Below, piece by piece: positions 44,207 to 50,734 of a DNA stretch of 64,000 bases. The translations under genes were made by a program, and so were the position numbers. The notes beneath the pieces are model-generated. The model did not search any database. It saw only the letters and a list, made by a program, of their open reading frames with translations, and was not told where the DNA came from. This DNA comes from Nitrosarchaeum koreense MY1. Lineage in GTDB: Archaea; Thermoproteota; Nitrososphaeria; Nitrososphaerales; Nitrosopumilaceae. How positions within the stretch are numbered: position 1 is the first letter of the stretch; the number at the start of each line of letters is the position of its first letter. The stretch covers positions 558,001-622,000 of the forward strand of contig NZ_AFPU01000001.1 in NCBI RefSeq assembly GCF_000220175.1, in the 5' to 3' direction.

Positions 44207-44309
44207 GTTTAAAACACTGACAGATTTGTCTGTTATACTGTCACATTTGTTTATTAAACACACATTCATGTCAGCGTGTCTTAATACAATATCTACAATA
44301 ATGTTGATA

Positions 44310-45068
44310 ATGACAAACATAAAAAAAATTCTAATACTTCCTGTATTAGTAGCATTAATTTCTGTTTTAGCTCTTTCTGCTCAAGATGCAGCGGCACTAG
44401 TTTCTACAGTCAATGATAAAATATCCTGTGTATCTCCAGCAGTAGGTGGAACATGGAACTCTGTTACTTCAACATGTGTAGTTGCAACTCTTGTAATTGG
44501 CCCAACTGACACACTAGTAATTGCATCAAATGTCAATTTTGACATAGGTACAGTAACTAGCAGCGGTGTAATAGTAAATGATGGAACAATTCACATCGCA
44601 AGTGGTGGTGTAATTACAACTTCTGGTACATTTACCAATAACGGTGTTATTGATAGTATCAGCGGAACCATCACAAATAGCGGTCCATTTAACAACTTTG
44701 GAGACCTAACATCGTCTGGAACAATCACTAATGGTCCAACAGGTGTTATACAAAACAGCGGTCAATTAACCAGCACTGGTGTAATTACATCATCTGGTGC
44801 AATTCAAACAAACATGGGCAGTGTACTAACTAGCAGCGGCACCTTTACCAATTCATTGAATTTGGTCAACAAAGGAACCATCATGACATCTGGTACATTT
44901 ACCAACAGTGGTCCTGTTATGAACATTGGTTACATCCTAAATCAAGGCTTGTTTACCAACAGTAACACAATCACAAACTGGGGAGGAATATTCAACCTAT
45001 GTGGTGGATCAATCACAAATTCAGGAACCATAGCGATACGCACAGTAATTGACGTCTGTGTTGCTTAA
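44310..45068 (+). CDS. Secreted Ser/Thr/Gly/Asn-repeat protein (252 aa)
   Basis: A signal peptide (KKILILPVLVALISVLALSAQDAAA) is followed by a short Cys-bounded segment, CVSPAVGGTWNSVTSTC. About 15 degenerate repeats of SGTITNSG/TSSGTFTNN type come next. The alternating hydrophobic/small pattern with Asn and Gly turns predicts a parallel beta-helix or beta-solenoid. Two further Cys lie near the end (LCGGS and DVCVA), so disulfides are possible. Start taken at the ATG of MTNIKK; two further ATGs lie upstream. Surface location is inferred. Confidence 0.8.
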   Translation: MTNIKKILILPVLVALISVLALSAQDAAALVSTVNDKISCVSPAVGGTWNSVTSTCVVATLVIGPTDTLVIASNVNFDIGTVTSSGVIVNDGTIHIASGGVITTSGTFTNNGVIDSISGTITNSGPFNNFGDLTSSGTITNGPTGVIQNSGQLTSTGVITSSGAIQTNMGSVLTSSGTFTNSLNLVNKGTIMTSGTFTNSGPVMNIGYILNQGLFTNSNTITNWGGIFNLCGGSITNSGTIAIRTVIDVCVA

Positions 45069-45451
45069 GAAAAAGCACACTTCCTTTTTTTATTTTTTTA
45101 TAATTTAATTTTTTATGTTTAGATGCGTCCATTTCTATCCAATGATGGTATATGAGTCCCTATGGATTTGAACCCTAATTTTTTTGATAATGATTCTGTA
45201 ATTTGAAAATTAAGAGTGCCCCTCTTTTTACCTAAACTCTTATCTGGTGCTCTTAATTTCATACTTTCATATATTTTATGGCCTGATGCTTATGCTGTGT
45301 TGCATAAATTCTTGCTGACTCTATAAGAATGTGCGACTACCAAAAGTCTCAGATATGAAAAACAATCTCTAAAAAGAATTATTTCTAACTTGAATGGTTG
45401 CCCTTCTTTTGTAACTATAACTTTAAGTTCATAGAATGTCCTTTATTTGAC
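45069..45451. other. 383-bp intergenic region with a 14-bp stem hairpin
   Basis: It starts with a T-rich stretch after the repeat protein, probably its terminator (TTCCTTTTTTT). A strong hairpin follows at 45207-45259. No credible coding frame was found before the zinc ribbon at 45452. A T-arm-like motif at 45164-45175 (minus strand) has no accompanying tRNA. Confidence 0.6.
45207..45259 (+). ncRNA. Long-stem hairpin, candidate small RNA or terminator
   Basis: AAATTAAGAGTGCC (45207-45220) pairs with GGTGCTCTTAATTT (45246-45259). Twelve pairs are Watson-Crick and two are G-U wobble in RNA, around a 25-nt loop. The wobble pairs fit selection on a plus-strand RNA rather than a DNA palindrome. 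Function and transcript limits are unknown. Confidence 0.4.
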
Positions 45452-45598
45452 ATGATTGATGTTAAAGATTTGAAAGTTTGTTCTGATTGTGGAACTGTTT
45501 ATTATGAGAAATTTTCCAGAGGTGTATGTCCTAATTGTCACACAAATAATTATGAACAGATATCAGCTGATAGTGGTGTGGGAAGTTTAGACATATAA
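45452..45598 (+). CDS. Zinc-ribbon microprotein (48 aa)
   Basis: The protein MIDVKDLKVCSDCGTVYYEK continues FSRGVCPNCHTNN and a polar tail. Two CxxC knuckles 12 residues apart define a zinc ribbon. The ATG was chosen because the 18 residues upstream in frame look like chance. Confidence 0.75.
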   Translation: MIDVKDLKVCSDCGTVYYEKFSRGVCPNCHTNNYEQISADSGVGSLDI

Positions 45599-45662
45599 TG
45601 ACTTACAAAATAAAAACATTAAAACCGAAAATATTATTTTAAATTAATTTTATCTTCAAAAT

Positions 45663-45752
45663 TTAATTGGTTACACACTCACATTTTTGTTGTTTTTGAA
45701 ATCTAGGGTATTTGAGTTTATGACATGTTTCACAGTAAGGTTGATTTGACAA
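45663..45752 (-). CDS. Possible Cys-rich microprotein at the end of the zinc-finger cluster (29 aa)
   Basis: A TTG frame encodes QPYCETCHKL followed by QKCECVTN at its end. The frame is open further upstream but lacks a normal start. It lies about 80 nt after the five overlapping zinc-finger genes and may be a sixth member. Evidence is CxxC and CxC only. Confidence 0.35.
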   Translation of the reverse strand: MSNQPYCETCHKLKYPRFQKQQKCECVTN

Positions 45753-45834
45753 TACTATTGTAGTGGTGATTCGAGTAAAAAGGATCCGTATTTCATATCA
45801 AGATAACCACCGTGAGAATTGAAACTGGTTATTT

Positions 45835-45966
45835 TTATGAAGAATTTACATTGCCATCGGCATCAAGTAAATTCCCACATATCTGGCATTCCCATCTTTT
45901 ATCAGACATTAACTGATTAACTTCTGTTATTCTTGATGCGTTACAGACTTTACATCTGGTTGACAT
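45835..45966 (-). CDS. Zinc-ribbon microprotein, fifth gene of the coupled zinc-finger operon (43 aa)
   Basis: MSTRCKVCNASRITEV leads to WECQICGNLLDADGN. The two CxxC pairs, 22 residues apart, predict a zinc ribbon. Its ATG shares one base with the stop of the preceding C2H2 gene (TAATG), so translation is probably coupled. Confidence 0.7.
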   Translation of the reverse strand: MSTRCKVCNASRITEVNQLMSDKRWECQICGNLLDADGNVNSS

Positions 45967-46070
45967 TATTTTGATTTTACTAGATGTGTTTTTTCGTGCT
46001 CTCGTACTTGCTCAAATGTATCTGACGTTCCTTCCCACTTAAAATTACACTCTTTGCAACTATATCTCAT
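45966..46070 (-). CDS. Single C2H2-type zinc-finger microprotein (34 aa)
   Basis: MRYSCKECNFKWEGTSDTFE then QVREHEKTHLVKSK. The ligands are Cys5, Cys8, His25 and His29, giving C-x2-C-x16-H-x3-H; the spacer is longer than the canonical 12. It is about 60% identical to the C2H2 protein at 46198-46326. The ATG overlaps the TGA of the upstream zinc ribbon by 4 nt. Confidence 0.72.
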   Translation of the reverse strand: MRYSCKECNFKWEGTSDTFEQVREHEKTHLVKSK

Positions 46071-46198
46071 TTCTCTTCACTGGCTTGCTTCTTCCATACA
46101 TTACATGCAGGACAGCGACTAATGGTTTTGGATAATATCTTTTTTGAAAATACATTACCACAGTTTTCACATGCTTTCAAATCGTTTAGAGTAACCAT
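46067..46198 (-). CDS. Zinc-ribbon microprotein, third gene of the operon (43 aa)
   Basis: MVTLNDLKACENCGNVFSKK, then ISRCPACNVWKKQASEEK. Two CxxC pairs define a zinc ribbon. The ATG overlaps the stop of the C2H2 gene before it by 1 nt, and its TGA overlaps the next ATG by 4 nt. Confidence 0.72.
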   Translation of the reverse strand: MVTLNDLKACENCGNVFSKKILSKTISRCPACNVWKKQASEEK

Positions 46199-46326
46199 TA
46201 TGATGTTGCTTCCATCAAAATTGTTTTTGTGTTTTTCAAATGTGTCTTTTCATGAATTAAAACCTGTTCAAAAGTATCCATCCATCCTTCCCAATGAAAT
46301 TTACAATATTTGCAGTTATACTTCAA
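46198..46326 (-). CDS. Single C2H2-type zinc-finger microprotein (42 aa)
   Basis: MKYNCKYCKFHWEGWMDTFE then QVLIHEKTHLKNTKTILMEATS. The ligand spacing C-x2-C-x16-H-x3-H is identical to the protein at 45966-46070. The start is TTG, overlapping the TGA of the first gene by 4 nt (TTGA). Confidence 0.72.
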   Translation of the reverse strand: MKYNCKYCKFHWEGWMDTFEQVLIHEKTHLKNTKTILMEATS

Positions 46327-46421
46327 TTTTGTTTTGTCTCTTTAGATTCTTTGAATGCGTTTACGTCGTTAGATGTCTTTTTTTGATTTCGTTGTAATTT
46401 TGCAAATAGCTTTTTTAACAT
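46323..46421 (-). CDS. Short basic leader protein of the zinc-finger operon (32 aa)
   Basis: MLKKLFAKLQRNQKKTSNDV and a polar, charged tail, with no Cys. It opens the operon about 20-25 nt after a TTATATG box on the minus strand and overlaps the next gene by 4 nt. It could be a real peptide or serve mainly to load ribosomes for the downstream genes. Confidence 0.5.
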   Translation of the reverse strand: MLKKLFAKLQRNQKKTSNDVNAFKESKETKQN

Positions 46422-46616
46422 ACTCACATAGGTCATATCTTACATATAAGGCAAGGATTCTAACAAAATAGATTTTTTTTCGTAGCTGAGTAGTTAATTC
46501 AGTCCTTCCTTTCAGATATGCAAACTCACACTACTACGATGTTGATAATACATCGATTTTACTTATAGTGTTTTCTCAAATGCGGGTTAATTAGGATGAA
46601 ATGATATATGAATATC

Positions 46617-46715
46617 ATGAATACCTTATCATCTTATTGGCAAAAAATATGCATTGATTGCAAGAGAGTGCATTGCCAAAAGGGATGTAATTGCGATTGT
46701 CATTGGGAGCCATAG
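46617..46715 (+). CDS. Cys-rich microprotein (32 aa), paralogue of 58982-59092
   Basis: ATG-initiated MNTLSSYWQKICIDCKRVHC then QKGCNCDCHWEP. Seven of 32 residues... the Cys/His set is ICxDC, HC, GCNCDCH. It matches the protein at 58982 in the pattern MNT..YW.K.IC.DCKR..CQ.GCNCDCH. Two independent copies in different contexts show that the frame is real. The metallothionein-like C-x-C-x-C-H end suggests zinc or copper binding. Confidence 0.72.
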   Translation: MNTLSSYWQKICIDCKRVHCQKGCNCDCHWEP

Positions 46716-46722
46716 ATGTATT

Positions 46723-46842
46723 TTGCCATATTCAACTGTGACTCAAGATACATGTCCACATGATGCAAAAGTAAAGATGGCAGGATATGCTGGAATGTAT
46801 GAATGTACAAGATGCCATAAATTTATTCGTGATGATAAGTAA
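46723..46842 (+). CDS. Zinc-ribbon microprotein (39 aa)
   Basis: The frame opened by a TTG encodes DTCPHDAKVKMAGYAGMYEC followed by TRCHKFIRDDK. CPH and CTRCH knuckles fit a zinc ribbon. The same frame is open further left, but there it overlaps the Cys-rich microprotein at 46617-46715 in another frame, so the shorter start was chosen. It follows that gene by 7 nt and is probably co-transcribed. Confidence 0.6.
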   Translation: MPYSTVTQDTCPHDAKVKMAGYAGMYECTRCHKFIRDDK

Positions 46843-47002
46843 AATTACCTGTATTTTTCTATATTCTTTTGTTACTGTGCACTCAATTCATAATTCCTAG
46901 TTTCTAACTATTTTCATGCTTGTATGTGTTGATTATTGGATCATATGAGTTTCAAACATACACATCTATGATTAAATGGATTTTTTATGTTAAATGTTGT
47001 AA

Positions 47003-47530
47003 TTATGCTTGAAATTCAATCGTAACAGAATCTTCAGTGATGGTTGTTTTACTGGATTTATCCAATGATGTTCTAATCAATGACTCCAAGAAATATTTAA
47101 TGTACAATGACCCCTTTTCTTTTAGATCATGATGTGCACTAAGAACCACTTTAAATGAATCCACAACAATATCGTATCTTCCAAAACCACAAACATCAAA
47201 AAATATTTTAATAAAACCAGTCACGCTTTGCAAGTTTAGTTCTTTCCATTTGAATAAAATAAACTCTTTTGCTTCAAGACTTCCTGCTCTGATGGCAACA
47301 TCAACTATGGTTTTATCGTCAAGCTCTGCTAAAATACGTCTAAAAGAATCTGTACTTAGTTTTAATGTGCCAAATTTTTGCAAGTATACTTCGGTTTCGA
47401 CATAATTACCTAAAATGTGATTCACAAGTGTGTTTAAGCTGATTTTTTGTTCATCTGCTATCTTTCGTAATGCTTTATCATATTTTTCATCTATTCGAAA
47501 AGTAACGCTGTCAGATTTTTTTGCACACAA
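47003..47530 (-). CDS. RHH-like regulator with C-terminal helical domain (paralogue B)
   Basis: This 175-aa protein has an N-terminal ribbon-helix-helix-like segment: VTFRIDEKYDKALRKIADEQ then KISLNTLVNHILGNYVETEV. The C-terminal domain contains LAELDDKTIVDVAIRAGSLE and ends ITEDSVTIEFQA. It matches paralogue A (27815-28345) along its length. The start is TTG; the seven-A run just after it means a frame uncertainty at the extreme N-terminus is possible. DNA binding is inferred. Confidence 0.75.
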   Translation of the reverse strand: MCAKKSDSVTFRIDEKYDKALRKIADEQKISLNTLVNHILGNYVETEVYLQKFGTLKLSTDSFRRILAELDDKTIVDVAIRAGSLEAKEFILFKWKELNLQSVTGFIKIFFDVCGFGRYDIVVDSFKVVLSAHHDLKEKGSLYIKYFLESLIRTSLDKSSKTTITEDSVTIEFQA

Positions 47531-47627
47531 GTAATTTCATAACTCATGTTGTATCTTATCAGTTTACCTGCAAATGCGTGCATTGTATCCATGTTGTTTT
47601 TATCTTAAATTCACTCGTTAAGAATAG

Positions 47628-47951
47628 GTGAAAAAAATGAACCAAATACAAGAAAAGAAAAGTCCGAGACTGAAATTCATGGCATTGATTGCAAGTGGAC
47701 TGGCTGTAATACTCGTTCTTACAATAGCACCATGGAATTACGTTCCCGTACTAGTAACTGAAAATGTAGTGGTAATTGCAGTTACTGAGCATGGCTGTGT
47801 TGGAGAATCTCAATATGGTATAAGCGTAGTTATGCCTCAATGTGATGCCAAAGTCGGAGACACCATTTCAGCGTCATTTTATGTTCCAGCAAAGGAGCTA
47901 AATGGCTACTATGATAGAATCCAAGACAAACTAGCAACTGTCCAACCATAG
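47628..47951 (+). CDS. Small membrane-anchored extracytoplasmic protein (107 aa)
   Basis: A basic N-terminus precedes one transmembrane helix (about 17-37, FMALIASGLAVILVLTIAPW). The outside part has ENVVVIAVTEHGCVGES and VVMPQCDAKVGDTI, and a helical tail. The GC(V/I) and (E/Q)C cysteines are shared with the protein at 41396-41608, so the two are paralogues with a possible disulfide. Function is unknown. Confidence 0.75.
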   Translation: MKKMNQIQEKKSPRLKFMALIASGLAVILVLTIAPWNYVPVLVTENVVVIAVTEHGCVGESQYGISVVMPQCDAKVGDTISASFYVPAKELNGYYDRIQDKLATVQP

Positions 47952-48094
47952 ATTCTATCTTTTTTTTATTGACAAAGAATTCGTCTATTGATTTTAAGAC
48001 TTTTTATGTATCCTCAAAATTGTATCTAAGTTAAATCTAAATCGATGAGTGGCTTAATTGTATTGTATACTTACATGGCATTCATACTTTCCTG

Positions 48095-48544
48095 CTAATC
48101 TTTTTTCATTTTTTGAAATAGCTTAAACACTGTTTTTCCTATTTTGACTTGTTTTATAATTTTCAAACTAACTTTCAATATCTTAAATCCCACAAAAACA
48201 GGCATAAGTACAAGCATAATTATTTCAAGCCAATACTTTTTTACAAATGATTTTGCATTTCGTATCTTCAAATATGCTATCAACAGTTCCAATGTCAAAA
48301 GACCTACTATTACCCAAAAAATAATATCAAAGATAATGATAACCTGTTCTGTGATTGCAAATAATGGCTCAGAAATTCCTAATGCGGAATATTCAATATT
48401 TACTAATCCAAAAATAAATATCACGATTAATGAAAAGGTAACAAAACTCAGTACTTTTTTGAATAATGGAGAAAATAGTATTTTCACAACAAATACTATT
48501 TGTGTAAGATCATTATAATATCGTTCTGGAGTTTTATTTTCCAT
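48095..48544 (-). CDS. Four-helix membrane protein (149 aa)
   Basis: Hydrophobic helices lie at about 35-52, 66-100 (two) and 105-130, with basic segments between and a Lys-rich tail (KKVLSF, KIIKQVKIGKTVFKLFQKMKKD). The S4-like IRNAKSFVKKYW and the helix arrangement recall the voltage-sensor half of ion channels, but no pore or gating-charge series is clear. It is best left as an unknown membrane protein. Confidence 0.7.
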   Translation of the reverse strand: MENKTPERYYNDLTQIVFVVKILFSPLFKKVLSFVTFSLIVIFIFGLVNIEYSALGISEPLFAITEQVIIIFDIIFWVIVGLLTLELLIAYLKIRNAKSFVKKYWLEIIMLVLMPVFVGFKILKVSLKIIKQVKIGKTVFKLFQKMKKD

Positions 48545-48655
48545 CCAGTATGTTCTGGATAATTTTTTTGTATCTATTATGTTGCTGATTATTTTCTCTT
48601 ATATCGTAAAACATCTAATTCGACCTATCCATTTCTAATTTTATAACGTATTATC

Positions 48656-49471
48656 TTATCCTAAAAATTCAATTCTATCTGATTGTAATGCCATACAAAT
48701 ATCTAATGGTGTAATCACCTGATCCTGGAAAATTATGTATGGGTGGGTCATTCCGTACATCATCTTTGATACTTCTGCTAAATTCACGTCTTTGGAAATT
48801 TTTTTTGCTTCCTCTAGATTGATTGATTCTGAAAACTTTAGATCCAAAAATTTAACATTTCTAAAAAAATCAAATTTTTGTGCTATGCTTTGAATAATTA
48901 AACGATCACTGATGAACATGTTTGAATTTTTTAATATTAGTTTTCTAGTGTTGTTTTGAAGCATTAGGCGAATGATGTCTTTTAGTGTATTATTATGATC
49001 AAATGTGATGATTTCTTTTTTGGGTAATTCGGAAATAGTAATATCTGTAGTACAGTTTGCACCGATTTCAAGTAATTTTCTTCCAGATATTGCAGAATAT
49101 CCTCCTAAACTGTTGGGTATTATAGAAAATGCTCTTCTTGTTTGCTTCCACATCTCGAGTAGTTCTCCAAGTGTAACTTTTTCAGATATGACCATGAGAT
49201 TCTTATCTGTGACTTGTTCTACAGTAGTTTTATCAAAAAAATCCGAAGATGGATTTTTAAAAATATTTTCAATTACTTCTCTGCCGCCAATAACTCCTAC
49301 TGGTTTTTCATCTTCTCCTGTTACAACAAGGGAATCTGTAAAAGATTCTAAATAATGCATTAACATGCATGTAGCTATCCACATTTTGTTCTCTTTACGA
49401 ATACTTACAGCAGGAGTAGAACTCAAAGAGAGTGGCAATAATTCCTTTAATGTTTGATTATAAATAGTCAT
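48656..49471 (-). CDS. CBS-domain protein with four CBS motifs
   Basis: The 271-aa protein is built of two CBS pairs. Recognisable units include WIATCMLMHYLESFTDSLVV, GEDEKPVGVIGGREVIENIF, VISEKVTLGELLEMWKQTRR, and ITFDHNNTLKDIIRLMLQNN. No catalytic domain is fused. CBS pairs bind adenine nucleotides or SAM and control partner proteins; the partner is unknown. ATG start. Confidence 0.88.
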   Translation of the reverse strand: MTIYNQTLKELLPLSLSSTPAVSIRKENKMWIATCMLMHYLESFTDSLVVTGEDEKPVGVIGGREVIENIFKNPSSDFFDKTTVEQVTDKNLMVISEKVTLGELLEMWKQTRRAFSIIPNSLGGYSAISGRKLLEIGANCTTDITISELPKKEIITFDHNNTLKDIIRLMLQNNTRKLILKNSNMFISDRLIIQSIAQKFDFFRNVKFLDLKFSESINLEEAKKISKDVNLAEVSKMMYGMTHPYIIFQDQVITPLDICMALQSDRIEFLG

Positions 49472-49622
49472 AATTCCTCAATGAATTGAATATAAAATAA
49501 CTTATCTATGTAAAGATGATTCTCATCTTTGAAATTACTGAATTATAAAAATGATCTTGATTATTAAAAATAGAAATCAAAACAATCCTAATGTAATAAT
49601 TCTAAACTATGAATGAATATCT

Positions 49623-50036
49623 ATGAAGATTGATGACGTTGATCCAGATTATGAAACAGTAAAGATTGATCAGATTGGAATAATTGATTCTCATACAGGC
49701 GCTGTTGTATTCAAAGATGAATCAGTTGAATTTACAATGTCTGGTTTTTCATCTGAAGTCGCAAATATTATTTACAATTTTTTAGAGGAAAAACGTGACG
49801 ATCCACCTACAATATATCGTCTAATTGAACAAATCTGCGAGGAAAATGAACTATTTTTAGTCAAAGTCAAAATCTATGAAAGTGGAGATATTTTCAGAGC
49901 AAATCTGTATTTTACTGGAAAAAAAGACTTGGTATTTAGAAATTTTAGGGCATCTGATGCAATAGCATTGGCAACATATTACAGCATTCCAATTCTGGTA
50001 AGAAAATCAATGTTAAAAGAAATTCAAAAGAAATGA
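49623..50036 (+). CDS. Bifunctional nuclease (BFN/DUF151) domain protein
   Basis: The 137-aa protein contains the BFN pattern TGAVVFKDESVEFTMSGFSS, the middle PTIYRLIEQICEENELFLVK, and the C-terminal FRNFRASDAIALATYYSIPI, where R-x-S-D-A-I-A-L-A is the family signature. BFN proteins have reported RNase/DNase activity in plants and occur widely in archaea with unknown roles. ATG start. Confidence 0.9.
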   Translation: MKIDDVDPDYETVKIDQIGIIDSHTGAVVFKDESVEFTMSGFSSEVANIIYNFLEEKRDDPPTIYRLIEQICEENELFLVKVKIYESGDIFRANLYFTGKKDLVFRNFRASDAIALATYYSIPILVRKSMLKEIQKK

Positions 50037-50168
50037 AATTTTAGATTTTGTGTATTTTAAGGAAGACTGGATCAAACCTCTTAAATTCTCCCTGTTTACT
50101 TTCGGGGGCTGAGAATCAAAACTGAAATTTGCCCAATTTGATATATCTTAGAATTATTACGATATGTC

Positions 50169-50609
50169 ATGGTAACCCAATCGGTAATAATTGGAATTGC
50201 AGTTGGTGTGTTTATCGCAGGAATTGGCATTGGATATGGTATCTCTCAAAGCACATCCACTGTCAACTATATGCATATGACACCACAGCAGATGCAACAG
50301 ATGATGAATGATCCTGTCATGATGAACCAATGGCATCAAACTATGATGAATAATCCAGATGCTATGAATCAATGGATGAATACCATGATGAATGACCCAC
50401 AAGCCATGACACAGATGCACAGTATGATGATTAACAATCAACAGCATATGGGTCAGATGATGCAACCTATGATGAATAATTGGATGAGTGATCCACAACA
50501 TCAACAACAGATGCTTAACATGATGATGCAACATCAAGGAATGATGAACTACATGGGAAATAATACGCAATGGCAAAATATGATGGGCAATCATATGATG
50601 ATGCCCTAA
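50169..50609 (+). CDS. Methionine-rich membrane-anchored protein, probable copper binding
   Basis: One N-terminal transmembrane anchor (about 5-27, VIIGIAVGVFIAGIGIGYGI) precedes an extracytoplasmic region in which nearly every third residue is Met, with many Asn, Gln and His: QQMQQMMNDPVMMNQWHQTM and similar units. The unit (M)MNDPxxMNQWxxTM repeats about four times. Met clusters bind Cu(I) in PcoC/CopC, CueO and Ctr1 proteins. Thaumarchaea depend on copper enzymes, so copper storage or delivery is a good inference. No enzyme domain is present. Confidence 0.85.
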   Translation: MVTQSVIIGIAVGVFIAGIGIGYGISQSTSTVNYMHMTPQQMQQMMNDPVMMNQWHQTMMNNPDAMNQWMNTMMNDPQAMTQMHSMMINNQQHMGQMMQPMMNNWMSDPQHQQQMLNMMMQHQGMMNYMGNNTQWQNMMGNHMMMP

Positions 50610-50734
50610 TCCTATTTTTTAGACCCTTATGTTTTGTTTGATTCATGGTCCGAATCTTCTCCAAAGTCAAATTTTTAAAAAATTATTTAACAATAGTTAT
50701 AATTCAATGATTTCTTGTTAGTTCATGAGCATGT

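Noticed and set aside
45164-45175. T-arm-like GGGTTCAAATCC on the minus strand
   Set aside because: No acceptor, D or anticodon arm could be found around it and the T stem does not pair fully, so it is not a tRNA.
46654-46722. N-terminal extension of the zinc-ribbon protein at 46723
   Set aside because: This stretch overlaps, in another frame, the Cys-rich microprotein 46617-46715, which has a paralogue; the extension is therefore a shadow.
50157-50594. Minus-strand frame of 145 codons, very rich in His and Leu
   Set aside because: It is the mirror of the Met-rich gene (ATG codons read as CAT), so it is a codon artefact.
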